From Saccoglossus kowalevskii (taxonomy: Eukaryota > Hemichordata > Enteropneusta > Harrimaniidae), in assembly GCF_000003605.2 (NCBI RefSeq), contig NW_003141812.1, forward strand, positions 139,357 to 174,057: a stretch of 34,701 bases of DNA. Direction: 5' to 3'. Below, in pieces: positions 11,301-23,300 of the stretch (position 1 is the stretch's first letter; every line of letters begins with the position of its first letter). Below the pieces are notes generated by a model. The model was not told where the DNA came from. It searched no databases and saw nothing but the letters and a program-made list of their open reading frames with translations. The position numbers and the translations under genes were made by a program.

Positions 11301-14300
11301 ATAGACATCTATTTTGCAATGAATAAAACTTATTGCATGTTTATTGTAGTGCACAATATTTATTTAGTTTCCTTTTATTATATTGCTTTGAGATTAAATT
11401 CACTGTAGGTCTTGAAAAGTTCACAAAAATCTGTTGAACTGATAGGAACTCTGGGAATTTACATTCTGAGATGTTTATTGCTTTGTTCCCTGCCGGCAGT
11501 TTGTCTCTTTAAGAATCTTCACCACTGTGTGGGGAGGTCACTCATTTCTAAGGCTATGACATTTTACTGTTGTCTCTCAGCCATATATTGAATATTTTCA
11601 AGTGTACTTTCATGGTAATTTTTGGAGTAAACAAAGCTTCAAAAGTGAAATCTATTTTAGAAGTCACAATTGCTATTTAAATGGTACAATGCAACAGAGG
11701 GGAGCATTTCCACATGAACATGCTTTTTTAAGCCATACTGAAATACTAGTAAGGAATTGTCTCTTGACGCAGTGTAATAAAGTAGCCTGAACATGAGGCC
11801 AATAATAAATGAAAAAAAATAATGATGAAAAATTGAAAAAAAAAAATATTTACAAATTATTGAAGTTTTAGTGTTTTTCAAATGCTAATTTCAAGTATTT
11901 AGTAATGTGTGCTTGCTTCAAAAGATTTAGGTTTGCTACTTCCATGATTGTTTCAAAATGTTTGCTATTTGTGTTAAAATGTGCGAATTTTGCATATTGC
12001 TCTTTCACTGTTATGTAATAACATTTTGTGATGAATTGTATTTTATCTTCTAGCTTAAAAAATGGTGAATTTTTTTTTTTTTCAAATGTCCCAAAAAATG
12101 GGCGTGGCTTTTAATATAGAATTTTCGGTACACATGTTATTTACATGGGAAGAAAGTCAAGTGTATTAAAAGTCAGATTATAATAACATGAACTTGTATT
12201 ACGTTTCCATGCAGTTAAAAAAACTGCTGTTTTTCTGTTTACGCCGTCGTCACAGAACTCGGTCGCTGTAATGCATCTGTAATGATAAAATTGCTATCGA
12301 GATCACAACCTTTCCGCGGGGTTACTACTAAAAATAAACTAAATATCAGGTCACAGTGGTATACTTCATTCTGTTTACACTTGTTTACATCTGTTGTTAG
12401 CCATACAGAAATAGTTACTTGATTTGTCATCTTTAAATCATTTTTCTGGTTTGCAAGATCTACTGTTAGTGTTGCTTATTTGATATATTAGAATTGCATT
12501 TCCAATAGAGGTGAAATAATACTTACCCAACTACCGGTGTTTCATCAATAAATGTGTTAAATGAGTTCATACACTTCTAATGTAGCTGCAGTGACTGTTA
12601 CTGAATGAATATTTGCTGCTGTAATTTTGAAAGTCTCTATGACTTCAGTGAAATTGCTACTGCTTTTGATGCCTCTGTTGACAGTATATGAATATATTAT
12701 GGTATAAAATTCCCGTAAAAAAGTTAGCATTTACCAAATCATAGTATGAGTTTTCTGTACTTATTCAAATCTACAACAACAAACTTCGTTACGTTTTCAG
12801 ACTCTGTCGAAGATGTGTGTTTGATAGAGTGTATAAATTACTGTGGAATACTTTATTTTCGCTGGAATTAATTTTCGCTGAAAAGGCTTTTTGGGCGTTT
12901 TGTATGGAATTTATTTTCACTGATTTTTGATGAGTTTAATGTGAAATATAGGAAAAAAAGTATATTCACTGGATTTTATTTTCACGGAATCATCCCTTCA
13001 GCGAAAATAGCGAAAATAAATTCCAAGCGAAAATAAAGTATTCTACAGTAGGTTATTTAGCATATTGTTCTATCAGTGCACTTTATAACATAATAAGTAA
13101 TCTATAGAGATGTGTCTGTAATGAAAATATAAAGTTGTATTTTAATGATCCATTGAAACAATGGACTAGATTTCAAGTTGATGTGCACTTCTATTAGAAA
13201 TGTGCAGTGTGTGTAATGAAATGAATAGAGTATATACAAATTTGATACCATAAAAACGTTGATCACAATAAATCATTCAACAACTGTTGTGTAATGATCG
13301 AAATACATGTACAATGTAGATCAATCATATAAGCTTTACAGAGAAAGAAGGACTTTTTTTTCAGGAGAACATATGCAAAATAGTTCAAAAAGCGATCATT
13401 TTGAACCTTTTCCATATTAATGTTTAAAATTTAAAACAATTTTCATGATAGTCATATGTAGCCCTCATCACACTACATATCAATTTTTTAGCATAGGTCA
13501 CCAAACATATTTTGAAATATGATGGAATGTTTCTGCCATAGGAACTAATTTAATTTAGTTTCTGAATTTTAAACATAATAGTAACCTTCCCCACTGTCTT
13601 GTATTATTTCAAGGAATTCCGAGTATTTTTCATTCAAAAGTAACAAACTAACTCAAATCAAAAGTTCCCCCAATGCAATTGTTCGATCCCAGGAATTGAC
13701 AGGATCCTCTTTAAACTGCTTATTTTTTCAATTACACAATAATAACTTGTGTCGATATCTTGTATACCGGTATTATATCGTTTCTAATATTCTTTATGCA
13801 TGACCCCTAGAGGTTACACATCCTGGTACTTTTGGAGGTATAATTGGCCTATAACAGAATAATTTCCAATATTATACATCAATTGTTGACATATTTGAAT
13901 ATTTATGAATTTTACCGATAACTGCTTAAAATTATTTTTACGAGAAATTGTAAAATTCTCATCGATACTGAATTTGTACCCCAGAAAATACCAGGATGTG
14001 TGACCTTTTGGAGGTTATGCATAAGGACTATTGCATTCACAATTAAACCTTATTTTTGTTTTTATCATGGCATCAGAATAAAAAGAAATTATTTGATGTG
14101 CTTAAGCGACGGCGAAAGGTGGGGAGAAGACTATACCATTATTGCATGGGTTCTGCAGGGATAGAGGTGGAGGGGCTCAATCAGTGCATGGGTGTTCATG
14201 TACATGTGTTTTCTCTGTAATAGATCTGTTGTTTCTGACATGGAATCATACTGTTAGTTACATCGTCTGCAGTCATCATGGTTCGATAATGGTTGTTTAG

Positions 14301-17300
14301 TCAGTCGGCTTATGTTGGTGGTCTGATGTGTACATGCCTGATGTAAATTTCTTAAAATGCTTGAAAATAATTTGTATTTACTTGTTGTTTTTCTTTTTTC
14401 CCTCAGAGTGACGGTGAAGTGTGGGTGAAAAATACAATTAAATACAATCCAGCACCATGGGTTAGTTATTATTCTTGTTATTATGAATAAAAATCTCATA
14501 CATGTATTACGCCAAATAAAATAAACAGTGACCATGCCTGCATTTCGTTTCTGCCCATCTATGTAAAATACTTTATTTTAGCTGAAAAGACTTTTTAGGT
14601 GATTTGTATGGAATTTATAGGAAATTTATATTCGCTGGATTTTATTTGAACATAATTACCCCTTGAGCGAAAATAAAATCCAACCAAAAATATTTTAAAG
14701 TATGACCACTAGAGGGTGCTCACTTCCTGTTTATTTGCATGCTGGACCAATTAGATTCAGCAGAAAACTATTCCCATATATATAATGATGCACCAACAAC
14801 GGAAAAACTCCCTTCAGCCCCCACTCCAACCTAAGACTTCAGCCCCCTCACCCGTAATTCTAACCCTGCCCTTCCAGCCCCCCCCCCCTAATGTAGTTGC
14901 TTCTCTAGATACTGTAGAATACTTTATTTTCGCTTGGAATTTATTTTCGCTATTTTCGCTGAAGAGATGATTCCGTGAAAATAAAATCCAGCGAATATAC
15001 TTTTTTTCCTATATTTCACATTAAACTCATGAAAAATCAGTGAAAATAAATTCCAAGCAAAACGCCCAAAAAGCCTTTTCAGCGAAAATTAATTCCAGCG
15101 AAAATAAAGTATTCCACAGTAACAGATAACCATACATGTCTTAAAGATAGGGCAGGGAATATACAACAATTGGAGGGGGGCACTGGATGGGCAGGGTTAG
15201 AATTATAATTATGGGTGAGGTGGATCTAAGGAACTCTTACCCAAACAAAATGCACAGCAACATTTTATCAAGGCTCATAAGTTGGGAATCTATAAATATT
15301 TTTCACATTATGACAAGGAAAACATGATTTCTATGACAAATATGTCAATAAAAGGTTCTACCTATACACCTACCTATTTTGAATGTATCTCAAAACACAC
15401 TATTATATTTTCTCTATTACCGTAAAATCTGTATTAGAAGCCGCTTCCCTAATAGAAGTCACACCCATCTTTTTGAGTAATTTCAAAAATTCATCATTTC
15501 TCATATGTGTAGATGCTCTAATAGAAGTCGCACTCCTTCTGTTGCATTGTACCATTTCAATAGAAGCCGCAGTTTCTATTACAGTTTTTACAGTAGTAGC
15601 ACATGTGCTGATTTAAATGGTGTGTCTATGGCTAAAATAAGTCATAGTTTAATGATTCATCTACACATGTACAATAAATACAATTGTTGGTTTACATGCG
15701 CTTCTAATACAGTTCAGTAAATACTGTATTTATTTCATTTGATCGGAGCCCTTCCTCCAGTAGAAAATAATCCTGTACCATGTCTGTGACTGAAAAAACA
15801 AATTCAACTTTCTTTCTTCCAGCTGAAAGACGGGCCAGACCACAAAAGGCACAAATCTGATCCCGAGAGATGCTGCCAAGTCCAGTCAGATTTGCCAGGT
15901 TCAGGAACAAAAATTAAAAGGAATCTCTCTGATGCAGCGGACAAAGAATCTAAAAGACATGCCATGTCATCAGGAAACAGCGATCCCAGTGTGAACACTG
16001 ATGCAATCACAGCAGTTGATTTTGCAGTCAGAGTAAGTCACATTTTTGGGGTGATTTTTTGCAAAGTTGTGCTATTTTAGGTTCCTACATTAATCTGGTA
16101 TTCATACTGATAACATTTTATAGATATATGAATATTAAATAACTATGCAAATTAGATCATTATTATTCAAAAAAGTATGCAAATGAGGACAATATGTGAT
16201 CAGAAAGACCTGCCATGTCATCAGGAAGCAGTGGTCACAATGAGGAAATTAAAGCAATTACAGCAGTTGATTTTTGAGTCTTCATGAGAATATGTCTATT
16301 ACTAGATAATCAGAGTGCCATTCTCCTCTTATGAAACACCTGCTACAGTTTGTCGTATCAGAGACCACTTTTTCAAATGAAATTTTATTTCATTGTTTGG
16401 CAATAAATTATAGGACTGTAAACCTTTTAATTTTTGTTCAATTCCTCACATCTTGTAAAAATATACGTGTCTCCTCCATGCATTGATTTTGTTGTACACA
16501 ATAATATTCTGGTACCTGATTTATGCAAATTAGGACTTTGATTTATGCAAATTAGGACATTGATTTATGCAAATCGGGACATTGATTTATGCAAATCAGA
16601 ACATTGATTTATGCAAATTAGGACATTGAATTATGCAAATTAGGACATTGATTTATGCAAATTAGGACATTGATTTATGCAAATTAGGACATTGATTTAT
16701 GCAAATTAGGAAGTTATTGTTTTCCTTGTAAATTTTGAACTTAAACCCACTGAATATGCTCAGAATTTCAAAATAGTGAAATTAAATGCCAGAGAAAATA
16801 GTTTTAACAGTATTGTATAACTATGCAAATCAGATCATTGTTATTCAAGATTTTGGGCAAATTGGGACTTTAACAACAAGAGCTATACAGCATGAATAAT
16901 AATAATAATTTTATTACACAACCAAAACCATCAGATGGTTTAGTATGGTAAATAACAAAGACTAAAATAATAAAACTAATTAAATGAAAGTAAAAAATTA
17001 ATAGGACAGAATAGAAAAACAAAATAGAAATATAAAATAGTGAAACTGACATTGCATAGAAAAAGACATTGGTTCTCTCATAGGTTAGATGTGTATTTAT
17101 ATAATTAAATGATTCTATTGAATAATGTATTTTTCAAAAATTTAGAGAGGGCAAGGTCATGCTTCATTATTTTAAGAAAAACATCTGTATATTGTTTGCC
17201 TGTGATTTTTGTAGTAATGTATTAATTTACTCATTGAATGCTCATCAATTGCCATTTTCATTTTCCAAATACATCATTTAATTTTATTGTGCCTTCCTGT

Positions 17301-20300
17301 TTTTAGAGACACTCGGCGTCTTCAGACAAGGTAGCACGAGACAGCGACAGCGACCATGAGGTCTCCAGCGAGGCTGTATCACCGGTGAAACAACACCATT
17401 ATGAAGAGGTTTTGTTGCAAGATACTATTGATACTAGTCCGTCAAATGAAGATGCACAGATGGATCATGCGGAGAATCCTAACCTTGTAACAAGTCCAGT
17501 AGAACTACCGGTAAGGGTTATTGCTGAACAGTTTCCTCCACATGCTAATGCATGCATTGAATGGCTCTCAGATTACTGTAAATGCATTAAATATTCACTG
17601 GGTTTTAATTTTGCTGTTTGCTAAAATGAAAATCACATGAACTCAACATTACATTAGACTTCAGTGTTTCCCTGGCTTATTCGTTAACCTAAAACTTAGT
17701 GAATATGCTCAAAATATCAGAATAGTGAAATAAATGTTAGTGAAAATAAAGGGTTTTACATTATAGAGCTCTTGGATTTCAAAAAAAATTGCAAGAGGGA
17801 GCACTGCAATTCAGCGGCGCCACCAAGTGGGGGAGATAGGGTTCTTCCTACCCGGATGTAGAGTTTTTGATAATTCTAACTTAAAATGGAGCATTTTATG
17901 GCTTCCTTGAGGCCAAAATTACTATCAGACAGGTCACAGTTGAAGACTGTGGCCACATGTGATCCCTGGTCAATCAGAATTTTACGGTTGCCAGAGGATC
18001 TGCTTCCCAAGGTAAGGGGCGCATGGCCATGGCATGAGGGCGCTGCGCCCCTGTTCCTTTTTTTTAAAAAATCCCTGCTAAACATTGATTTTCATTGTTA
18101 GGAAGGCAACTGTAATAACCATATAGTTTCAGTGCTTGTAATAACTGTATTTTAGAAGCACACGTATAGCCAAATTGTTTATCAGCTGTCTTATTTCTGG
18201 TCTTTTTTTGTCTCTTTAAAATTGATTGGGAGCCAACAATGGCCTATCTAGACAAGGTAACATGAGTGATTAGGAGAGCTGTATGTGTATGTATACTATT
18301 AAATATGGTTTGGGTCTTGATTTGGGTGAGTGATAGACGAGTGGAGTGGACAGTAGTTTTAAAAGTAAGGTTTTATACCTACCTGCAGTAAAATTGTTCT
18401 ATAGTCTACTAATTAATTTTTGCTGAAAAAACTTTTTTGGTGTTTATTGATGAGTTGATTGTAAAATACGAGTATAGGAGAAAAGGTATTTTCGCTAGAT
18501 TTTATTTTCACTGGATCACTTCAGCAAAAATAAATTCCAAGTGAAAATAAAGTATTTATACATGAACATATGCATCTAATCTCAAGTGTCCCACTCAAAA
18601 TTTGGTGCAAATATTTTCACATTTTGTAAAATTTTCACTAAATTTCGTCATCATTTTGGACCATACAGACAGTTTTTAGCTCCACTGTCGACTTTGTCGA
18701 GCGGAGCTTATCATATGAGTGATTGTCCGTCGTCGTCGTCCGTCGTCGTTGTCGTCCGTGTCAATGTTTTACTTTTTTGACTTCTTCTTGAAAACTACAA
18801 GCCTGAATGATTTGATACTTGGTGTATATGTACCTTGGGCAGACCTCTCTTAGGTTTGTTCATTTCATGTTGATATCTTCAATTCTCTAATTTTGGTGAA
18901 TATTTTTGTAATTTTTGGTAAAAAGTGATATTTTCGACTTCTTGTTAAAAACCAATAGTTCAATTGCTTTGATATTACATATTTAGATACTACATGTAGA
19001 CCTTTCTCAGATTTGTTTGTTTCGTGATGATATCTTCGATTCTATAATTTTGGTGAATATTTTTGTCATTTTTGGTAAAAAGTGATATTTTCGACTTCTT
19101 GTAAAAAACCAATAGTCTGATTGCTTTGATATTACATATATAGGTACTGCATGTGGACCTCTCTCAGATTTGTTCATTTTGTGATGATATCTTCAATTCT
19201 CTAATTTTGGTGAATATTTTTGTCATATTTGGTAAAAAGTGATATTTTCGACTTCTTGTTAAAAACTGTAAGTCCGATTGCTTTGATACTATACATATTG
19301 TTCATTTTCTAATGATGTCTTCAGTTCTTTAATTGTAATGTGCACTGCTAACAGCGGAGCTATCTCAGCCGATAGGCTGCTTGTTGGTATTACTTTTAGT
19401 TTTTTTATCGAAACTTTTGTTTTTCAACTGGGTAGAAAATTGTTTTGTAGGTGGTGCCAAAAATGTTGACAGTGGCACTCAAAGATTTAATTATTTAATT
19501 AATTAATAATCTAGAGCAAATAGGGATTTATTGAATATGTAACCAGGGTACATATCTTGTGGAAGACATTAGCGCCCTCATGGTGAGGTGCGGGGCATAT
19601 TGTGTAACTGGTATGTATCAGTATTTATAGTGGCCTTAATTGAGTACTGTAAAATGACTAATTTTCACTGGGTTTAAATTTCACTGATTTACCATTTCAG
19701 GCATATTCAGTGGGTTTTAAATTCACGGTTTCATCATTTAGATAATGTGTTCTGTGCTAAATTTTACATATTCACTGGGTTTTAATTTAGCGCATTTTTC
19801 CAGTCAGCGAAATAAGCTAAATTAAAACCCAGTGAATAATTAATCCTTTTACAGTATTACGCACTTTTTGAACTCTTTACTATTATTCAGCATTTGTATG
19901 CATTGTTCTCTCTAAAGTAAATATTTTAGCTGTGTTATGAATCCGCCGTAAACTTACCCTTATACGCCCCTCGGCACAAGCAAGGCAAAAAAAGCAAGAT
20001 ATTTACAGTTAGAGGCTAGTACATAATGATGCGTAAATACAGACTTTACGCTATTATAGGGTTTGCCTAACCGCATGCACTACAATATACCCTTAAGCGT
20101 GTCCTAAGTTTCGCAAACATGCATCGTTTACTGCAGTTTGTTAGTTCTGCACTTAAATGCTTACTCTTCATGTGTGTTGCCACTTTTCATCGATATTTAT
20201 ATTTATGGGAAATCAAACGTGCTCAGTCAGATGTGTTCTACTTTTAGCGGTAATCTAAATGTTAATCAAATTATGTTGCCATGGTAACTAACATAGGGGA

Positions 20301-23300
20301 AGCCAATATGTTACCTATAATTTAACCTAAGTAATGGTTCAGTGGTTAGCATACTGTAAAATACTTTTTTTTTGGCTTGGAATTTTTTTTTGCTATTTTC
20401 GCTGAAGGGATGATTTAGTCAAAATAAAATCCAGTGAATATACTTTTTTTTTCTATATTTCACATTCAACTCAGTGAAAATCAATTCAAGCTAAAATAAA
20501 GTATTTTAACAGTATTCATCTTTCATCAGCAAGGTTCTGGTTTAGATTCCCAGAGCTGACTTTTTACTCAGCAGTCTGCCCTGCCTTCTAAGCCCGAGGT
20601 ATTAGTACATGACCAGCGCTAGTTCCTTTGTCTTGTCTGTACATTTTTATTTTTCGTGATTGTGCCAACGTTTTTGCCCTGCAACACCTTGTATGCAATT
20701 TTCCCCTCGTTTCTAGCTTGCATATTTCATTTTATTTTTTTTAACAAATTTTCTGGCCACCTCCCATTATATCAAATGCTCGACCTCTAAGGAAGGAGAT
20801 CGTACACTTGATGTCCATCTTCACATTGTGTGGAAACTAGGAGAGGACCAGCCTCAGTTGATGATACACCAAGACAACATAGTTTGATTATAACCAGTTT
20901 AACATACCATGTCCTTGAACTTGACAATGGATAAGCATGTGCAAACATAACAACATGTGATTTCTGAAGTTCAAGTGCCCACTTGAGTGTTAGGATAAGT
21001 TCTTTGCATTTGTTGACTTTTTTAGGGATGCGTCCAGCCAAGGGGAGTGACCTTTCGAGTGTTGTCCAACTACTCGTCACTCTCGGTATCTATACTTAAA
21101 ACTGAGAAAAAGTAATGTATACATGTTAGATTGCTGATGAGCCATACCGCTGATATTCACAGCTTCCCGTTCCCTTACTGCATCTCCTTATATATGCGTA
21201 ATTAGAGTAAACCCCCTCTATCACGGCCACTTCAAAGTCCAGATTGCTATCACACCATTCATGCACAGCTTTCAGTTCACATTCCACTCTGAGGTGCATC
21301 CCCTCAACCATGACCATTCTAAAGACCAGATTGCTATCACTGATTGAGATATACTTGCTCATGTTTCCATGGCAACAAAAAATTTAAGTTTTCTACATAG
21401 CATTATGTATAAATTATGCGTAGACTATCAGTAATTAGGATTTGAATTAAAAAATATGAACATGGCCACTCAAACTTTTTTCAGCATATTGTTGTCAATC
21501 AAACTTTGCAAAATTGCTCATAATTAAAATGCCTCGTATATATAAATAATTCCCTGCATAGATATGATTATTTAAATTGTGACCTTTATGCCACCTATCC
21601 CATAATATGCCAGGTGAGCTGTATAATGTAATGGATATATTGAAGTGTAATCCAACACTAAGTCTATATACCTTTCTCTGTAGCCTGTGTTTCCAACTGG
21701 TCTGCTGTATTATAAACACAGCACTGTTCTGCTCCAGGGTCCTTTTCACATACTCCTAGTTCAGTTTTAAAATTATCACTTTTTGTCACTGTGATGCTTT
21801 AATTAATTTGTATTGATTGACGATAACTGTACAGACCTCGCTTGGTATCTGTTTTGTTTATGTGTAGGAACAATTTAAACTGGTTTCAACTTCCCCGTCT
21901 TGCAGTCAAGCCATATTTTGGAGTTCCCCCTTAGCTAAGAACTAACATACCGTGTTAGTGGCTATGTGATGTCATTCATTTTTGCCGACTAATTTTAGAA
22001 GTCTTCGTCATACCTCCACGTTTGAGTCGCCTCCAAAAAAACAAATTCTGGAAAGTTATAACCGCAGTAACTGGATGGCATTTTCGCCCATTTCTTCATG
22101 AATTCTCCGTGCCAATGTAGCTGTGAGTTTGACCCATGGGTAGAACAGGTAAGACTATTCAGTGTTTGTGTAAGTTGACCTGTCGGCGGGTCATCACTTC
22201 AACACTCCCCGACATCACCACCTCACCCCACCCCACCCCACCCCTCTCACACACACCCCCTCATGTGAATATTATGAAATATCTGAATTATTTTTGCTAT
22301 ACTGTTATGTGTAACTCTGATTCTTGTTTATTGGAAATACAATCCACATGGATCTCTGTACGTTGATCTTGGCTCTGAACTGGCATTGTTCATAGTTTGT
22401 AAATGTCCCAGTGCTTGCAAGGACTTGATGTCCTTAAAGTCGCTTTGTCATCCTGGCAGGATTGAAGTGAATTATCAGAATTTCATCAATCTACAAGATT
22501 TTTCCAATCATGAAATTTATCAAATTTGTTTTCTTAAATATCTTTTTGTCCGGGGGACATTACAAAACATGCACTGCTATCTTTTCTGACGTTTTTTTTT
22601 GTTATATGATGCTAATTAATTGCAAGTATATGTGTGCAAGCCAGTCTTCCAAACCTGACACCATGGTTTGGAAGGCAGGGTAGACTGTACCCAGATTTAT
22701 AAGGCTGAGTATATAGTACATATATATAGCTCTGGGAATCGAACCCAATTAAAACATCTCTGATGCAAAGTGACCATGCCACCTTCTGCACCATCACTCA
22801 GGATTAAATTAAAATAAATTGTATCATTAAGGAAAAACATTTTCATAAATATTTGTCATTAATTCTAATAATTGTTAACCTGTCTTGTGCTAGGTGTAAT
22901 ATAAAAGGAGGAATAACTAATTTTAGCGAATTTGATGTTGCAGGGTTATTTACTAAGTTTTAAATTCACTTTTTTTTAGAAAATCAGTAAATTCTATTAT
23001 TAGATTTAATTCAAGTGAGTTTAAATAGTCATATAAGGAAATGCAGTGTATGCTATTTTTACTTGCAAACTTTGCATGCTTTGCAGCCTTGCAGCAACCG
23101 GAACAATTCTCATTGAACAGGAACCTGGTTGATTTCCTTCATAATTTGCTGTCTATTTTACAATTAATTAATTTGCAATGAAATGTCCACAGTCTTCATA
23201 TCAGTGCAATGACCTTTGGAAGCCTGGACAATGTGTTTTGGCAGCTTACCCTCTTTAACAATAGATCTGAATTGTATATTCTTTTGCGGTTTTCACTTCC

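Larger units (their letters stand above)
10652..14406 (+). other. Intron 5
   Basis: It contains the repeat shared with intron 3, a truncated hairpin-ended element (10931-11155), MITE family 2 (12839-13050) and another palindromic element (13792-14025). About 11160-12830 is AT-rich with no feature I can name. Confidence 0.8.
14461..15822 (+). other. Intron 6
   Basis: It is almost entirely transposon-derived: partial MITE 2 (14561-14702), a palindromic host element holding an intact MITE 2 (14820-15235), and a further TA MITE (15418-15728). Confidence 0.85.
16033..17306 (+). other. Intron 7
   Basis: It contains the decayed exon 7 copy, a second octamer minisatellite (16515-16711) and a fragment of MITE 1 (16735-16812). 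16900-17300 is AT-rich with no feature seen. Confidence 0.8.

Noticed and set aside
17886-18012. Extra exon of the RhoGEF in intron 8
   Set aside because: A good donor (AAG/GTAAGG) is present, but no acceptor gives an open phase-0 reading and the peptide has no family match.
18670-19385. Canonical Helitron
   Set aside because: The 3' hairpin and short tail resemble one, but the tail reads CTTG rather than CTRR and no TC 5' end or A/T target was established.
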